Shown here: positions 16,678 through 25,711 of the stretch, in pieces
How the letters are laid out: each line of letters opens with the position of its first letter
How positions within the stretch are numbered: the stretch's first letter is position 1
Source: an uncultured Clostridia bacterium
GTDB taxonomy: Bacteria > Bacillota > Clostridia > Christensenellales > UBA1242
Direction: 5' to 3'
NCBI GenBank assembly: GCA_947366895.1
Contig: CANBBP010000007.1
Location: 1-56,687, forward strand
DNA length: 56,687 nt
The notes under the pieces: generated by a model
The model's database searches: none
What the model was told of the DNA's origin: nothing
What the model saw: only the letters and a program-made list of their open reading frames with translations
Program-made: the position numbers and the translations under genes

Positions 16678-16970
16678 AAGATAATAAAATTATTACATAA
16701 AATTTTATAATTTGCAAGATTGTATCTAAAATATTTTTATATTAATTTAATGATAACAATATATGAACCATAAGTCAACAAACCTATTTAATTTATTTTT
16801 ATATCTTATAATTTTCTTTCTAGCCTTTATAATTTTTATAGATACAAAAAGGTATAATAATTAGCATCTAGTTTCTAAACTTCTATTTTTTTATACATAT
16901 TTTTAATGTTTTTATTTGTATCTATTTTTTTGATACTTTGCATTAAATACTACTACAATTTTCTTTTAAC
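16678..16970. other. AT-rich spacer right of the element
   Basis: It begins with the promoter of the split tRNA gene (minus strand) and then shows no ORF with a ribosome binding site, repeat or stable hairpin. Confidence 0.4.
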
Positions 16971-17010
16971 AAAAAAAGCAAATTATAAAATTTTGATAAT
17001 TTGCTTTTTT
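16971..17010 (-). terminator. Terminator after rubrerythrin
   Basis: AAAAAGCAAATTAT pairs with ATAATTTGCTTTTT around a short loop, with A/T runs at both sides. It lies about 50 nt beyond the rubrerythrin stop. Confidence 0.75.
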
Positions 17011-17062
17011 ATTTTATTAGTTAAATTATTTAGTTTTACCTTTAAAAAAACTAATCTTACAA

Positions 17063-17659
17063 TTATAATCTCATATCAACTGGTAATTGTACTGCACAAT
17101 AACCTTGTTTTGCTTGACATAATGGGCAACTTTCCCATGCTTCCTTACCATAACTTACATATCCGCAACTTGGACATACCCAATAAACTTCTTTTGCTTT
17201 TTTGTACATTTCGTTAGAACTAAACTGAGAGTATAATTCTTTAAAAACTTCAGCATGTCTCACTTCAACATCATGTATCATTTTAAATAACTCAGCAATT
17301 TCTTCAAAGCCTTCATCTCTTGCTGTCTTTTCAAATTTTACATAAACTTCTGCCTCATCAAGTTCATCTTGTGATAATAATTTTAAGTTTGTTGCTAAAT
17401 CCCACTTTTCTTTAAATGGTAAACCAGCACAAATATCAATATTATCTATTTGTGGCATCTCTGCATCTTGAAGTTTTGTATATAAAGCTCTAGCATGATT
17501 AAACTCTTGGTAGGCAATTTTATCAATCAAAGTAGCTATTGCCTCATAGCCATTATATCTAAAGCCATATTCACAAAACTCGTACCTTGTTCTTGCAGCA
17601 CATTCAGAAGTATATGCTGTTGCAAGATTTTTAAATGTTTCACTTTCCTTTAATTTCAT
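17063..17659 (-). CDS. rbr: Rubrerythrin
   Basis: 198 residues. The N-terminal four-helix domain carries the di-iron ligand pattern (E19 in TSECAAR, ExxH in EFNHA, a second EDE/EVRH pair), and the C-terminal rubredoxin-like domain holds CPSCG and CPLCQ for one Fe(Cys)4 site. Rubrerythrin reduces hydrogen peroxide to water using electrons from rubredoxin or similar carriers, protecting anaerobes from oxygen. Length and domain order are normal for the family. ATG at 17659 follows TAGGAGG. It appears monocistronic. The upstream region has AT-rich palindromes that might bind PerR, but none is convincing. Confidence 0.95.
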   Translation of the reverse strand: MKLKESETFKNLATAYTSECAARTRYEFCEYGFRYNGYEAIATLIDKIAYQEFNHARALYTKLQDAEMPQIDNIDICAGLPFKEKWDLATNLKLLSQDELDEAEVYVKFEKTARDEGFEEIAELFKMIHDVEVRHAEVFKELYSQFSSNEMYKKAKEVYWVCPSCGYVSYGKEAWESCPLCQAKQGYCAVQLPVDMRL

Positions 17660-17969
17660 ATCTTTCCTCCTAAGGTCTAATTATTAACTTAGGAAAAATT
17701 AATATACAATATTTAAATAAACCTAATACTTATTCTTAATACATTCTCTTATTAAAATTCTATAAAAATTAACTAAATTCAAATGAATTAGATTTATTAT
17801 AATAATATATTTATATTTTAAAAAATACTTACTTTAATAGATATAAAACACAAAGAAAACTGAGTTTTATTTGATATTAAATATTTTATTTGTTAATATG
17901 AATTGTTAGTACAAATTAAAAAAGTATTTAAAATAAGTAAATTTTATTTTAATATTCCTAGAGGTTTAT
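17660..17969. other. Divergent intergenic region
   Basis: This AT-rich region must hold the rubrerythrin promoter and the promoter of the hydrolase gene. A short palindrome, TATTATAATA, occurs near 17795. I see no stable hairpin or small ORF. Confidence 0.35.
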
Positions 17970-18518
17970 ATGAAAAATTATTTTATAATTCATGGAAGTT
18001 TTGGAAACTCTCAAGAGCATTATATCCCTTGGCTAAAAAGGTCTTTAGAAGAAAAAGGCTATGAAGTTTATGCCCCAGATTTTCCTATTGGAAAGGACAA
18101 TCAAAATTATGATAACTGGAAAAAATTACTAAATCAATATAAAGACAAAATAAATAAAGATACAGTTTTTATAGGCAGAAGCATTGCTCCAATATTTATA
18201 ATTAAATATATTTTAGAAAATAATTTAAAAATTAACTCTTTATATAGTATAAGTGGATTTAATAATTATAAAAACATTTCTGATGCTGACTATAACTATG
18301 TAAACAAAACATTTTTCTTAAAAAATTTTAAAGATTTTGAAAAATTATGTGATAATAGAGTTTGCTTTATTTCTAAAAATGACCCATATATACCCTATAA
18401 TATTTTAGATGAATTTACAAAAGATATTAACGCAAAAGTTTATCTAAAAGAAAATGCTGGGCATTTTAATAGTGAGTCGGGCTACTCTACTTTTGAAGAG
18501 TTATTATCTATTTTATAA
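17970..18518 (+). CDS. RBBP9/YdeN-type serine hydrolase
   Basis: 182 residues with a compact alpha/beta-hydrolase fold. HGSFGN near the start forms the oxyanion strand, the nucleophile Ser lies in FIGRSIAPIF (most relatives have GHSLG/A), Asp is in SKNDPYIP and His in NAGHFN near the end, so the triad is complete. The family hydrolyses unknown small esters; one human member is RBBP9. The GRS variant of the nucleophile elbow is unusual. ATG at 17970 is preceded by a weak AGAGG. It starts a run of small metabolic enzymes on this strand, each apparently with its own promoter. Confidence 0.85.
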   Translation: MKNYFIIHGSFGNSQEHYIPWLKRSLEEKGYEVYAPDFPIGKDNQNYDNWKKLLNQYKDKINKDTVFIGRSIAPIFIIKYILENNLKINSLYSISGFNNYKNISDADYNYVNKTFFLKNFKDFEKLCDNRVCFISKNDPYIPYNILDEFTKDINAKVYLKENAGHFNSESGYSTFEELLSIL

Positions 18519-18635
18519 ATTTTAAAATTTAATAATTATTAACTAAACTTTTATATAAATATTTTTAGAAGAATTAACATTTTCTAAATAATGGTTATGT
18601 AAAAAAGCAAAACTATATTTTTTATAGAGGAAAAA

Positions 18636-19160
18636 ATGAAATTAGAATTAATAGATTTAGTAAACGAAAATGATGAAGTTATTGGTGTTATAGATAGAAA
18701 CGACAAAGAGTTTATAAATAAAAAAAATGTTAGAGGTATAGCACTTTTTTTAATAACAAAAGATAATAAAATTGTTGTTCCTAAGAGAAGTAGCAACCGA
18801 AGATTGTTCCCTAACTACTTCGATTTTTCTGTTGCTGGAATGGTTGATAGCAAAGAAGACTATAAAACAGCTATTTATAGAGAGACAAAAGAGGAATTGC
18901 TTCTAGATAACATTGAATTAAAAGAGTTTGCTTATTTTAATCCTTACAAAGAAAATGTTCCTATCTTTTTAAAAGAATATGTAGGTTTTATTAAAAATGA
19001 AATTAGTAATTACGATAAAGATGGAATAGCAAATATATCCTATTTATCTTTTGAAGAACTCAATAATTTACTTAAAGAATCCCCTCAACTATTTAAACCA
19101 TGTTATAAACTTTCCCTTAATGCTTTAGAAAACTACTTAAAAAATAATGGTATTTTGTAA
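18636..19160 (+). CDS. Nudix hydrolase (IPP isomerase-like subgroup)
   Basis: 174 residues. The N-terminus ELIDLVNENDEVIG is typical of the subgroup that includes isopentenyl-diphosphate isomerase-like proteins (YfcD type). The Nudix box is at about residues 69-91: G-x5-E-x7-RE-x2-EE-x2, read as GMVDSKE...IYRETKEELLL, with the metal-binding RExxEE intact. The enzyme probably hydrolyses a nucleoside diphosphate-linked substrate; which one cannot be told. AGAGG precedes ATG at 18636. A broken relative lies at 29130-29675. Confidence 0.88.
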   Translation: MKLELIDLVNENDEVIGVIDRNDKEFINKKNVRGIALFLITKDNKIVVPKRSSNRRLFPNYFDFSVAGMVDSKEDYKTAIYRETKEELLLDNIELKEFAYFNPYKENVPIFLKEYVGFIKNEISNYDKDGIANISYLSFEELNNLLKESPQLFKPCYKLSLNALENYLKNNGIL

Positions 19161-19242
19161 ATAGACTATAAACAAGATGAAGTTTTATAGTTTTCCTATT
19201 GCAATAATTAGGTTTTTAAACTAATATTAATTAGAGGTTAAT

Positions 19243-20358
19243 ATGGGAAATTATGAATATTTTACTTTAGGTAGAAGAAATTTATATGATAAAAATCACT
19301 GGGAACAATTACCTAGTAGCCTTTTTAGAATAACAAAACCAACTGTATTATGTTTTGGAGGCAACTGTACTATTAATCCAAAAGATGCAAATGCAATGTG
19401 TAAGATAGCACAAGGATTAGTAGGTATAAAAATGCCAAAAATACTAAATGAATATGCAACTTGTTATGATGTAGATTTTATAGGGATAGGATATGGTAGA
19501 GATAAAAGAGATAGTGATTCAACAGGGTCATTAACAAATCATGAAATAAATTCTTTAACGGATACACTATTTATGCCCTTATGTGTTAGTGAAAATGGTG
19601 AAATTTTGTCACAAGAACAAATAATTAAAAACTTTAATCAAATTACATTTTTCTCTCACTGTTTTGGCTCGAAAGAAGTATCTATTCTTATAGGTAATAC
19701 TTACAAAAAAATGCTTAGACAAGGTATTGATGCTGATATTATAGATAAAGCACTTGACCAAATGTTTGCGGTAAGTTATGCCCCTTATGTTAAATGTGAC
19801 TGCCCTAATCTACAAGTAGTTTCGGTTAAAGACTCAACTTTAAAAACTGGAACAAAAGATGCTATAATCTCTAAACAATTTTTAGAAAGAATGCTTTCTA
19901 CTAAAGATACTAGTAAAGGTACAGTTGCTTATAAAGAAGACAACTATACTATAAATGTTATTACTTCAGGTTTATTAAAAAGTCAGTCAGATGAACATTT
20001 TATGTATTATTTAAGTAGAGATGAAAACTGGAACTTTATGAAACAAAATCAATCCGAGTTTGGTGATGAAGTATCACAAGTAATGGGATATGCTTTAGCA
20101 AGTTCAGTTGCAAATAGCCTTCAAAATCAAAATAGTGACACCTTTATCCCTAAACCTAGTGTTGATGAATTATTGGAAGATGTTCAAAGCATTTTAGGAG
20201 AAACTCAAAATAGTGATTTTGAATATACAATAGATTATATTAAAAATGGTAAACTAAATAACGATAATAGTAAAGAGTCCTCAAACGATACACCTCAATC
20301 AGTTATACGTATTTCTAATGAAGTAATTTCAGAAAATGGTCCTGAATTTCAACAATAA
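19243..20358 (+). CDS. Unknown protein, paralogue A (SHCFG motif)
   Basis: 371 residues without signal peptide or membrane helix. The N-terminus MGNYEYFTLGRRNL, the strand PTVLCFGGN and the motif FFSHCFGSKE look like an alpha/beta-hydrolase core with a possible nucleophile Ser or Cys in SHCFG. A conserved CDCPNLQVV, GTVAYKED and FGDEVSQVMG follow. The last 60 residues are low-complexity, rich in Asn, Ser and Gln. It is about half identical to the protein at 21288-22376, with all these motifs shared. No known family is recognised. Paralogy and the disordered tail would suit a host- or neighbour-directed effector, but that is speculation. AGAGG precedes the start. Confidence 0.8.
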   Translation: MGNYEYFTLGRRNLYDKNHWEQLPSSLFRITKPTVLCFGGNCTINPKDANAMCKIAQGLVGIKMPKILNEYATCYDVDFIGIGYGRDKRDSDSTGSLTNHEINSLTDTLFMPLCVSENGEILSQEQIIKNFNQITFFSHCFGSKEVSILIGNTYKKMLRQGIDADIIDKALDQMFAVSYAPYVKCDCPNLQVVSVKDSTLKTGTKDAIISKQFLERMLSTKDTSKGTVAYKEDNYTINVITSGLLKSQSDEHFMYYLSRDENWNFMKQNQSEFGDEVSQVMGYALASSVANSLQNQNSDTFIPKPSVDELLEDVQSILGETQNSDFEYTIDYIKNGKLNNDNSKESSNDTPQSVIRISNEVISENGPEFQQ

Positions 20359-20475
20359 AAAAACAGCTAAAAATTTAGCTGCGTAAAAGTCGGAAAAGGA
20401 GGAAACCCAACGGTACTACTTTGGGTCCCTAAAACTATATAAAACCTTCGATATAGTCCACCTCCTTTGCACTTG
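20357..20475 (-). ncRNA. Candidate structured small RNA, three-way junction plus terminator
   Basis: On the minus strand AAAGGAGG pairs with CCTCCTTT (8 bp) and encloses two hairpins: ACTATAT / ATATAGT with loop CGAAGGTTTT, and ACCCAA / TTGGGT with loop AGTAGTACCG. The RNA ends with CAGCTAAA / TTTAGCTG and a T7 run, an intrinsic terminator on this strand only. A promoter-like TTGCCA, 16 bp, TATATG lies at 20481-20508. I match it to no riboswitch, ribozyme or known RNA. Its terminator overlaps the stop codon of the opposite gene. Confidence 0.55.
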
Positions 20476-20648
20476 CCAAACATATATAGCACCTAAATGT
20501 GTTGGCAATTACATTTTAATATTTTAAATTTATTCTGACAAATACTAAAACTAGCTTTTGACTATATTTTTTTATATTTAACTTTATTTCTTTTAACCAA
20601 TTAAAAATTTTTAAAAAAAATTAATTTCTATTTAAAAAGGGTAGACTT

Positions 20649-21185
20649 ATGATTTACATTATTAGACATGGACAAACAAACTGGAATAAAGAAAAAATTA
20701 TGCAAGGTCAAACCGATATTCCACTAAATGAAATGGGAATTTTGCAAGCAAAAGAACAAGGTCAAAAACTACAAAAAATTATTTTTGATTATGTATTTTG
20801 TTCCCCTCTTTTAAGAGCAAAACAAACTTTAAATAATTTAAACATTAAATGTAGAAATCCTGTTATTTTTGATGATAGATTAAAAGAACGTAATTATGGT
20901 GAATTTGAAAAAAAGCCTAAATCATCTTTTGATTATAACCTTTTTTGGAGTTATAATAAAAATATTAAATACATAAAAGCAGAAACTTGTAAAGATTTTT
21001 TTGAAAGAGTAACTTCTCTTTTTGAAGAAATAAAGCTGAACTACGAGAGAGAGGGAAAAACAATACTTATAGTAACACATGCTGGTATAACTAAAGTGGC
21101 AAAATGTTATTATGACAAGTGGTTAAATGATGAAGAAATAGGTCCTTACTTACCAAAGAATACTGAAATAATAACCTATAATTAA
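20649..21185 (+). CDS. Histidine phosphatase family protein
   Basis: 178 residues. RHG at residues 6-8 (IIRHGQTNWN) gives the phosphorylated His and its Arg. SPLLRAKQT supplies the second Arg, E in ERNYGEFE is the usual acid, and VTHAG near residue 149 gives the second His. This is the phosphoglycerate mutase-like/broad acid phosphatase superfamily (GpmB/CobC-like). The substrate cannot be assigned. It sits between the two SHC[F/Y]G paralogues, with a weak AAAGGG ahead of ATG. A second member is at 52841-53350. Confidence 0.9.
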   Translation: MIYIIRHGQTNWNKEKIMQGQTDIPLNEMGILQAKEQGQKLQKIIFDYVFCSPLLRAKQTLNNLNIKCRNPVIFDDRLKERNYGEFEKKPKSSFDYNLFWSYNKNIKYIKAETCKDFFERVTSLFEEIKLNYEREGKTILIVTHAGITKVAKCYYDKWLNDEEIGPYLPKNTEIITYN

Positions 21186-21287
21186 AATTAGTAATTTATT
21201 TTTTATAATGTAAAGATTTATAATCCAATATATTGCAATTAATCACAATTTTGTTGTAAAATAATTTTAAAGAGGAAAAAACAATTA

Positions 21288-22376
21288 ATGGGATATTATG
21301 AGCATTTTTCATTGGGAAAAAGAAATCTTGATAGTGAAAATAAATGGGAAGAAATAGATATTGATAATTATAGAATTAAAAAACCTACTGTGCTTTGCCT
21401 TGGAGGAAATGGCTCAATTAGTCCAAAAAAAGCCAACTCACTTTGCAAAATTGCTCAAAATTTAGTAGGACTAAAACAACCTACTACTAAGAATGAATTT
21501 GCCACAACTGAAGATGTTGATTTCGTGGGGATTGCCTATGGTAGGTATAGTAAAAATGATAATACAAGTTTTTTAACTGATGAAGAAAGTAAGGAGATTG
21601 TTGATAAAATCTTTTTACCTATGTGTAAAGATGAAAATGGGAATGTATTACCTAGAGAAAAGATTTTAAAAAATTTTAACATGGTTACAATTTTTTCTCA
21701 TTGTTACGGGGCAAAAGAAGCATCTATCATGTTAGGTAGAACTATAAATAAAATGTCTAATATGGGAATCGATATGGCAACAGCATGTGATGCTGTTAAT
21801 CAAATTTTTGCAGTTTCATATGCTCCATTTGAAGAATGTGGTTGTCCAAGTTTACAAATTATACCAATGAAAGATCAAGTTCTTATAGGTGGACCCAATT
21901 TTTCAGATATTTCTCACCGTTTTTTGATGGACAAATTTTTATGCGATAAAAATAAAGGTAAAGGAACTGTCGCATTTAAGGAGGATAGTTTTACTATAAG
22001 TTTGATTGTTTCAGACATGACAGATAATGTTTCAGATGAACATGGCGTAATAGTTGCATCACGAGATGAAGCATGGCAATTTATGGAAGATGATACTTAC
22101 TTTGGAGATGAAGTTTCTCAAGTAATGGGTAATGCCCTAGCAAAATCTATTTCAAATAGTATTCAAAATTTTAATAGTGAAACTTTTACTCCAAAACCTA
22201 GTCTTGATGAAATATTAGAGGAAACGAAATCTATTTTAGGAGAAACTAAAAGTGATGCCTTTGAAAATGCAATACATAAAATTAAATGGGATTTAGGGGC
22301 CCCAGAAAATATAGGAAGTTTACAAAATGTAATAGAACAACACTCCCCACAACAAGATGATCTGCAACCAGAATAA
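21288..22376 (+). CDS. Unknown protein, paralogue B (SHCYG motif)
   Basis: 362 residues, soluble by appearance. It shares its entire plan with the protein at 19243-20358: MGYYEHFSLGKRNL, PTVLCLGGNGSI, FATTEDVDFVGIAYGR, FSHCYGAKEAS, CGCPSLQII, GTVAFKED and FGDEVSQVMGNALA, ending in a Gln-rich acidic tail (QQDDLQPE). The Gly-Gly-Asn strand and SHCYG elbow suggest an alpha/beta-hydrolase-like fold with Ser or Cys as nucleophile. AGAGG precedes ATG. The two genes arose by duplication with divergence, and a phosphatase gene lies between them. Function unknown. Confidence 0.8.
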   Translation: MGYYEHFSLGKRNLDSENKWEEIDIDNYRIKKPTVLCLGGNGSISPKKANSLCKIAQNLVGLKQPTTKNEFATTEDVDFVGIAYGRYSKNDNTSFLTDEESKEIVDKIFLPMCKDENGNVLPREKILKNFNMVTIFSHCYGAKEASIMLGRTINKMSNMGIDMATACDAVNQIFAVSYAPFEECGCPSLQIIPMKDQVLIGGPNFSDISHRFLMDKFLCDKNKGKGTVAFKEDSFTISLIVSDMTDNVSDEHGVIVASRDEAWQFMEDDTYFGDEVSQVMGNALAKSISNSIQNFNSETFTPKPSLDEILEETKSILGETKSDAFENAIHKIKWDLGAPENIGSLQNVIEQHSPQQDDLQPE

Positions 22377-22468
22377 AAAAAGTATTAATCTAAATAAAAA
22401 CCTTTAATAAATATTTATTGTTGAATCTAATTTATTATATTTTTTATCAATATTTTTTTAAAGATAAG

Positions 22469-22505
22469 TAAAAGGAAAATCTATTATTAGAATTTTCCTT
22501 TTTTT
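22469..22505 (+). terminator. Terminator after paralogue B
   Basis: AAAAGGAAAAT pairs with ATTTTCCTTTT around a loop and is followed by T. Confidence 0.8.
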
Positions 22506-22657
22506 ATTATCAAGTTCAAAATTAATTTTCTTTAACACCTTTATTATTTTTAAATTAAAATTGCAAAAGTAACTTATAAAACTAAATTATAAAATAATAA
22601 AACCTAAATCTAATATACTTGCAAAATAAATTATTAGAACTTATAATAATTTTACAT

Positions 22658-22744
22658 GTAGATATGGCGAAATTGGTAAACGCACTAGATTCAGATTCTA
22701 GTGGGAGTATTCCCTTACAGGTTCAAGTCCTGCTATCTACACCA
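22658..22744 (+). tRNA. tRNA-Leu(CAG)
   Basis: Acceptor GTAGATA / TATCTAC, long variable arm as in class II tRNAs, anticodon stem CTAGA / TCTAG with loop TTCAGAT (anticodon CAG), T-loop TTCAAGT and encoded ACCA. Confidence 0.95.
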
Positions 22745-23258
22745 AACGAAAACTAAGTTAAACCACAAATATTATAATTTTTTTTGTGATGATAAAATAT
22801 CAAAGATAAATATGTTAAAAATGTAAAGAAAAATTTTCCTTTTTAAAAAATGGTTTTAGTCTTTATTTACCAAAAATAACTAATAACTAAATAAGCCTTT
22901 TTTTGTAACAGTAAAAAAGAAAGTGATAATTACTGATTGATAGATAAGCACAATTTTATTGATAATATACAAAAGTGGTAAATTTGAAATAAATGAAAAT
23001 ATAATATTAGTGAAAAAAACGATTTAATTGAAATACTTCCATAACATAAACTTAGTTACATGGGAAATTTAAAAATGTTGAAAATACAATTTTAATATCT
23101 TTAACGAAAACGAAGTACATTAATTTCTAAAACAATCCTCATTTGTCAAGTTTATAATTCTATTAGACTTTATATAAAAACTTACTTTGATACTAATCAT
23201 TACCTATTCAATATTATTCTGTACTACTATAATACTTTTCTTTTTTATAGAAAAAAAA
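22745..23258. other. Gene-free AT-rich stretch before the que operon
   Basis: No ORF with a ribosome binding site, no stable hairpin and no repeat was found. Composition changes sharply to GC-richer DNA at about 23260, where the que operon ends. Confidence 0.4.
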
Positions 23259-23288
23259 ATAAAAAAGCGGACGCTCTCCACTTTTTTA
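23259..23288 (-). terminator. Terminator of the que operon
   Basis: On the minus strand AAAAGTGGA pairs with TCCGCTTTT (one G-T pair) and is followed by T6. It begins right at the queF stop. Confidence 0.8.
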
Positions 23289-23780
23289 TTATCTATTGTC
23301 AATTTTTTCAGGATACATATCGTGGTACAAAAGCCTGTTCCATGCCACCTGTTCCCACTTGGTTCCCTTTTTGCCGTAGTTGCAATAGGGGTCAATAGAA
23401 ATACCGCCACGTGGTAGAAATTTGCCCCATACTTCAATATATGCAGGATCCATCAAATTAATAAGGTCGTTCATAATTATGTTCACGCAGTCTTCATGGA
23501 AATCGCCTCGGTTTCTAAACCCGAAAAGATACAACTTTAAAGACTTGCTTTCAACCATCTTTTTACGCGGTACATACGATATGTAGACTGTGGCAAAATC
23601 GGGCTGACTTGTAATGGGGCAAAGGCTTGTGAATTCGGGACAGTTAAACTTTACAAAATAGTCTCTTTCAGGATGTTTGTTTGCAAACGTTTCCAAAACT
23701 GACGGATCGTAGGTATGTGGATATTTTGTATTGTTGGCACCTAGCAGTGTTATTCCTTCGTGCTGTTTTTCTCTTGGCAT
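23289..23780 (-). CDS. queF: NADPH-dependent 7-cyano-7-deazaguanine reductase (QueF, short type)
   Basis: 163 residues, the unimodular (YkvM-like) form. It reduces preQ0 to preQ1, the last step before insertion into tRNA. The catalytic Cys is in FTSLCPIT, the conserved Asp in QPDFATV, and the QueF motif [14 protein letters not shown] is present, as is the FHED substrate-binding segment. It is the last gene of the que operon, 1 nt from queC, with AAAGGAG before ATG at 23780. Base composition is clearly richer in G+C than the surroundings, as throughout this operon. Confidence 0.96.
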   Translation of the reverse strand: MPREKQHEGITLLGANNTKYPHTYDPSVLETFANKHPERDYFVKFNCPEFTSLCPITSQPDFATVYISYVPRKKMVESKSLKLYLFGFRNRGDFHEDCVNIIMNDLINLMDPAYIEVWGKFLPRGGISIDPYCNYGKKGTKWEQVAWNRLLYHDMYPEKIDNR

Positions 23781-23781
23781 A

Positions 23782-24468
23782 TTATTCTCCTTTTATTGCA
23801 GGGTCTTCTATTCCGTTGGCTTTAAATGCGGTGGCACGGTCGCGGCAAGTAGCACATACACCACAAGGGTTTCCGCCGCCAGAATAACAACTCCAGGTAT
23901 ATTTATACGGAACGCCGAGTTCAACCCCCTTTTTTATAACCTGCGATTTGTTAAAGTTTACAAAGGGTGCAAAAATTTTAACCTGCTCGCCACTGCCTGT
24001 ATAAATAGCATCACTCATGGCAGAATTGAACTTTTCGCTACAATCGGGATATACATTACCCACTGCATCGTCGCCATGCACGCCATAGTATATGACTTCG
24101 CAACCATTTGACAGTGCCACACTTGCCGCTGCCGAAAGAAACAATCCGTTCCTGAAAGGGACATATGTTGAAACGGGTTTTCCACCTGTTACGGAAAGTT
24201 GTTCGGCATAACTTTGCAGAGGAATATCATTGGGCGAATCCGCCAATAGTGAGCACTCTGACCCTTTGAATATGACCGAAAGGTCAAGTTTTTTTAAAAC
24301 AACGCCGTAAAAGTCAGCAACTTTTTGTGCGGCGTCAAGTTCCTTACTATGGGTCTGCCCATAATAAACAGAAAGAGCTAGAACCTCTGCCGTGCCGTAC
24401 TTCTGAACCGCCAGTCCTAGACAGGTCGCACTATCCACACCGCCACTTAATAAAACGAGAGCTTTCAT
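23782..24468 (-). CDS. queC: 7-cyano-7-deazaguanine synthase (QueC)
   Basis: 228 residues. It converts 7-carboxy-7-deazaguanine to preQ0 using ATP and ammonia. The PP-loop SGGVDSAT is at residues 8-15. The zinc site near the C-terminus is [15 protein letters not shown]. The length is standard. Its ATG overlaps the folE stop as ATGA, indicating translational coupling. The neighbours supply the rest of the preQ1 pathway from GTP. Confidence 0.97.
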   Translation of the reverse strand: MKALVLLSGGVDSATCLGLAVQKYGTAEVLALSVYYGQTHSKELDAAQKVADFYGVVLKKLDLSVIFKGSECSLLADSPNDIPLQSYAEQLSVTGGKPVSTYVPFRNGLFLSAAASVALSNGCEVIYYGVHGDDAVGNVYPDCSEKFNSAMSDAIYTGSGEQVKIFAPFVNFNKSQVIKKGVELGVPYKYTWSCYSGGGNPCGVCATCRDRATAFKANGIEDPAIKGE

Positions 24469-25037
24469 ACCTTATCCCCCAAAAGATTTTGTAGTGAAAT
24501 GTCATTCTTGAACGCACCAAAGTAAGTTTTGGTAACAGTTTTTGATGATACGTTTTTTATCCCACGCGAAGTCATACAACTATGGCAGCCTTCTATCCTT
24601 ACGCCAACATCGGGAGATAAAGTCGCAAGCGAAATTATCTCGGCAATGTCCCGCCCTAGACGCTCTTGTAATTGTAAGCGTTTTGCCGCCATATCGCATA
24701 TACGTGCAATTTTGCTAAGGCCCAAAACTCTTCCATGTGGGACATACGCCACATCAACTTTCATATCATACATAAGTGCCATATGATGCTCGCAATAACT
24801 GAACACACTAATGTCCTTTATAATTACAGCACTGCCTGAATTAGAATCAAACGGACCTTCAAAAGTTTTTCCGAACATTTCGGCAATTTCACGATTAGTG
24901 TATTTTATACCTTCAAAAATTTCTTCGTACATTCGCGCTACGCGGGCGGGCGTTTCGCTCAAGCCTTCCCTGTCAGGGTCTTCGCCTATGGCGACCAATA
25001 ACCCACGAATATGTTTTTCTATTTCTTTAGTATCCAT
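24465..25037 (-). CDS. folE: GTP cyclohydrolase I (FolE)
   Basis: 190 residues from ATG at 25037, chosen because AGGAG lies just upstream; an in-frame start at 25055 has none. It opens GTP to dihydroneopterin triphosphate, the shared first step of folate and queuosine synthesis. Zinc and catalytic residues are present in SYCEHHMALM and GCHSCMTSRG. Placement inside the que operon assigns it to preQ1 supply. It ends in ATGA overlap with queC. Confidence 0.96.
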   Translation of the reverse strand: MDTKEIEKHIRGLLVAIGEDPDREGLSETPARVARMYEEIFEGIKYTNREIAEMFGKTFEGPFDSNSGSAVIIKDISVFSYCEHHMALMYDMKVDVAYVPHGRVLGLSKIARICDMAAKRLQLQERLGRDIAEIISLATLSPDVGVRIEGCHSCMTSRGIKNVSSKTVTKTYFGAFKNDISLQNLLGDKV

Positions 25038-25044
25038 ACTTCTC

Positions 25045-25710
25045 CTACACCCCACGCATATCGGGCTTCCAAATAAATTTATGCAACTGTAATTGTAGGC
25101 GTACGCCGTTAAGTTTACGCTTTTTCATAAACTCCACTATTTCCTCAGTATTGATTTTTCCAAACACGGGGCTAAAATAAACGTGGCACCTATCTATAAG
25201 TCCGTACTCTTTTATAATCTCTTCTGCACGCTCTAGATCACACATATCCCCAACCACAAACTTAACCACATCAGATAATGTAAGGTAAGAAAAGTTTTCA
25301 GTCAACATATATTTTTCCATTCCACTTGAAGGAAGTTTATAATCGGCAGTAACAGCGGGACGAGGCGAAAGGGAAACGATATCTTTCAATAACACGCTTC
25401 CGTTAGTTTCTATTTCAACTTCTACACCCGACGCTCCCAACAGCACTATAAGACGTGCAATATCTGTCTGCAAAAGCGGTTCCCCACCCGTCAATGTAAC
25501 ATTTTTTACGCCCGTCGCTTTCACATATTTGACAAGTTCTTCCGCAGAAGCAAGTTCGTATTTTACGTCGGCGGTATTTGCCCAGTGTGTGTCACAGTAA
25601 CCGCAATTGAGGTTGCAACCGCAAAATCGCAGAAACACGGAAAGTTCGCCTGCACGCGAACCTTCGCCATTTATACTTACAAACTTTTCAGCAACTTTAA
25701 AACTGCACAT
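25045..25710 (-). CDS. queE: 7-carboxy-7-deazaguanine synthase (QueE), radical SAM
   Basis: 221 residues from ATG at 25710, preceded by GGTGAG and 1 nt past the queD stop; in-frame starts at 25722 and 25731 lie inside queD. It rearranges 6-carboxytetrahydropterin to 7-carboxy-7-deazaguanine. The cluster-binding CNLNCGYC (CX3CX2C) is at about residues 31-38, followed by TLTGGEP for S-adenosylmethionine, and INGEG near the N-terminus is the usual QueE signature. It is the second gene of the operon. Confidence 0.95.
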   Translation of the reverse strand: MCSFKVAEKFVSINGEGSRAGELSVFLRFCGCNLNCGYCDTHWANTADVKYELASAEELVKYVKATGVKNVTLTGGEPLLQTDIARLIVLLGASGVEVEIETNGSVLLKDIVSLSPRPAVTADYKLPSSGMEKYMLTENFSYLTLSDVVKFVVGDMCDLERAEEIIKEYGLIDRCHVYFSPVFGKINTEEIVEFMKKRKLNGVRLQLQLHKFIWKPDMRGV

Positions 25711-25711
25711 T

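Noticed and set aside
16906..17217. 103-codon + strand ORF opposite the rubrerythrin tail
   Set aside because: It runs through a strong terminator and antisense to the zinc-binding end of rubrerythrin, and has no ribosome binding site.
17780..17800. PerR box upstream of rubrerythrin
   Set aside because: TATTATAATA is palindromic, but in DNA this AT-rich such matches are expected by chance and the full 15-bp consensus is not met.
23187..23417. 76-codon + strand ORF opposite the queF end
   Set aside because: Its hydrophobic start could be a small membrane peptide, but the frame continues across the que terminator and antisense to queF, and no ribosome binding site precedes it.
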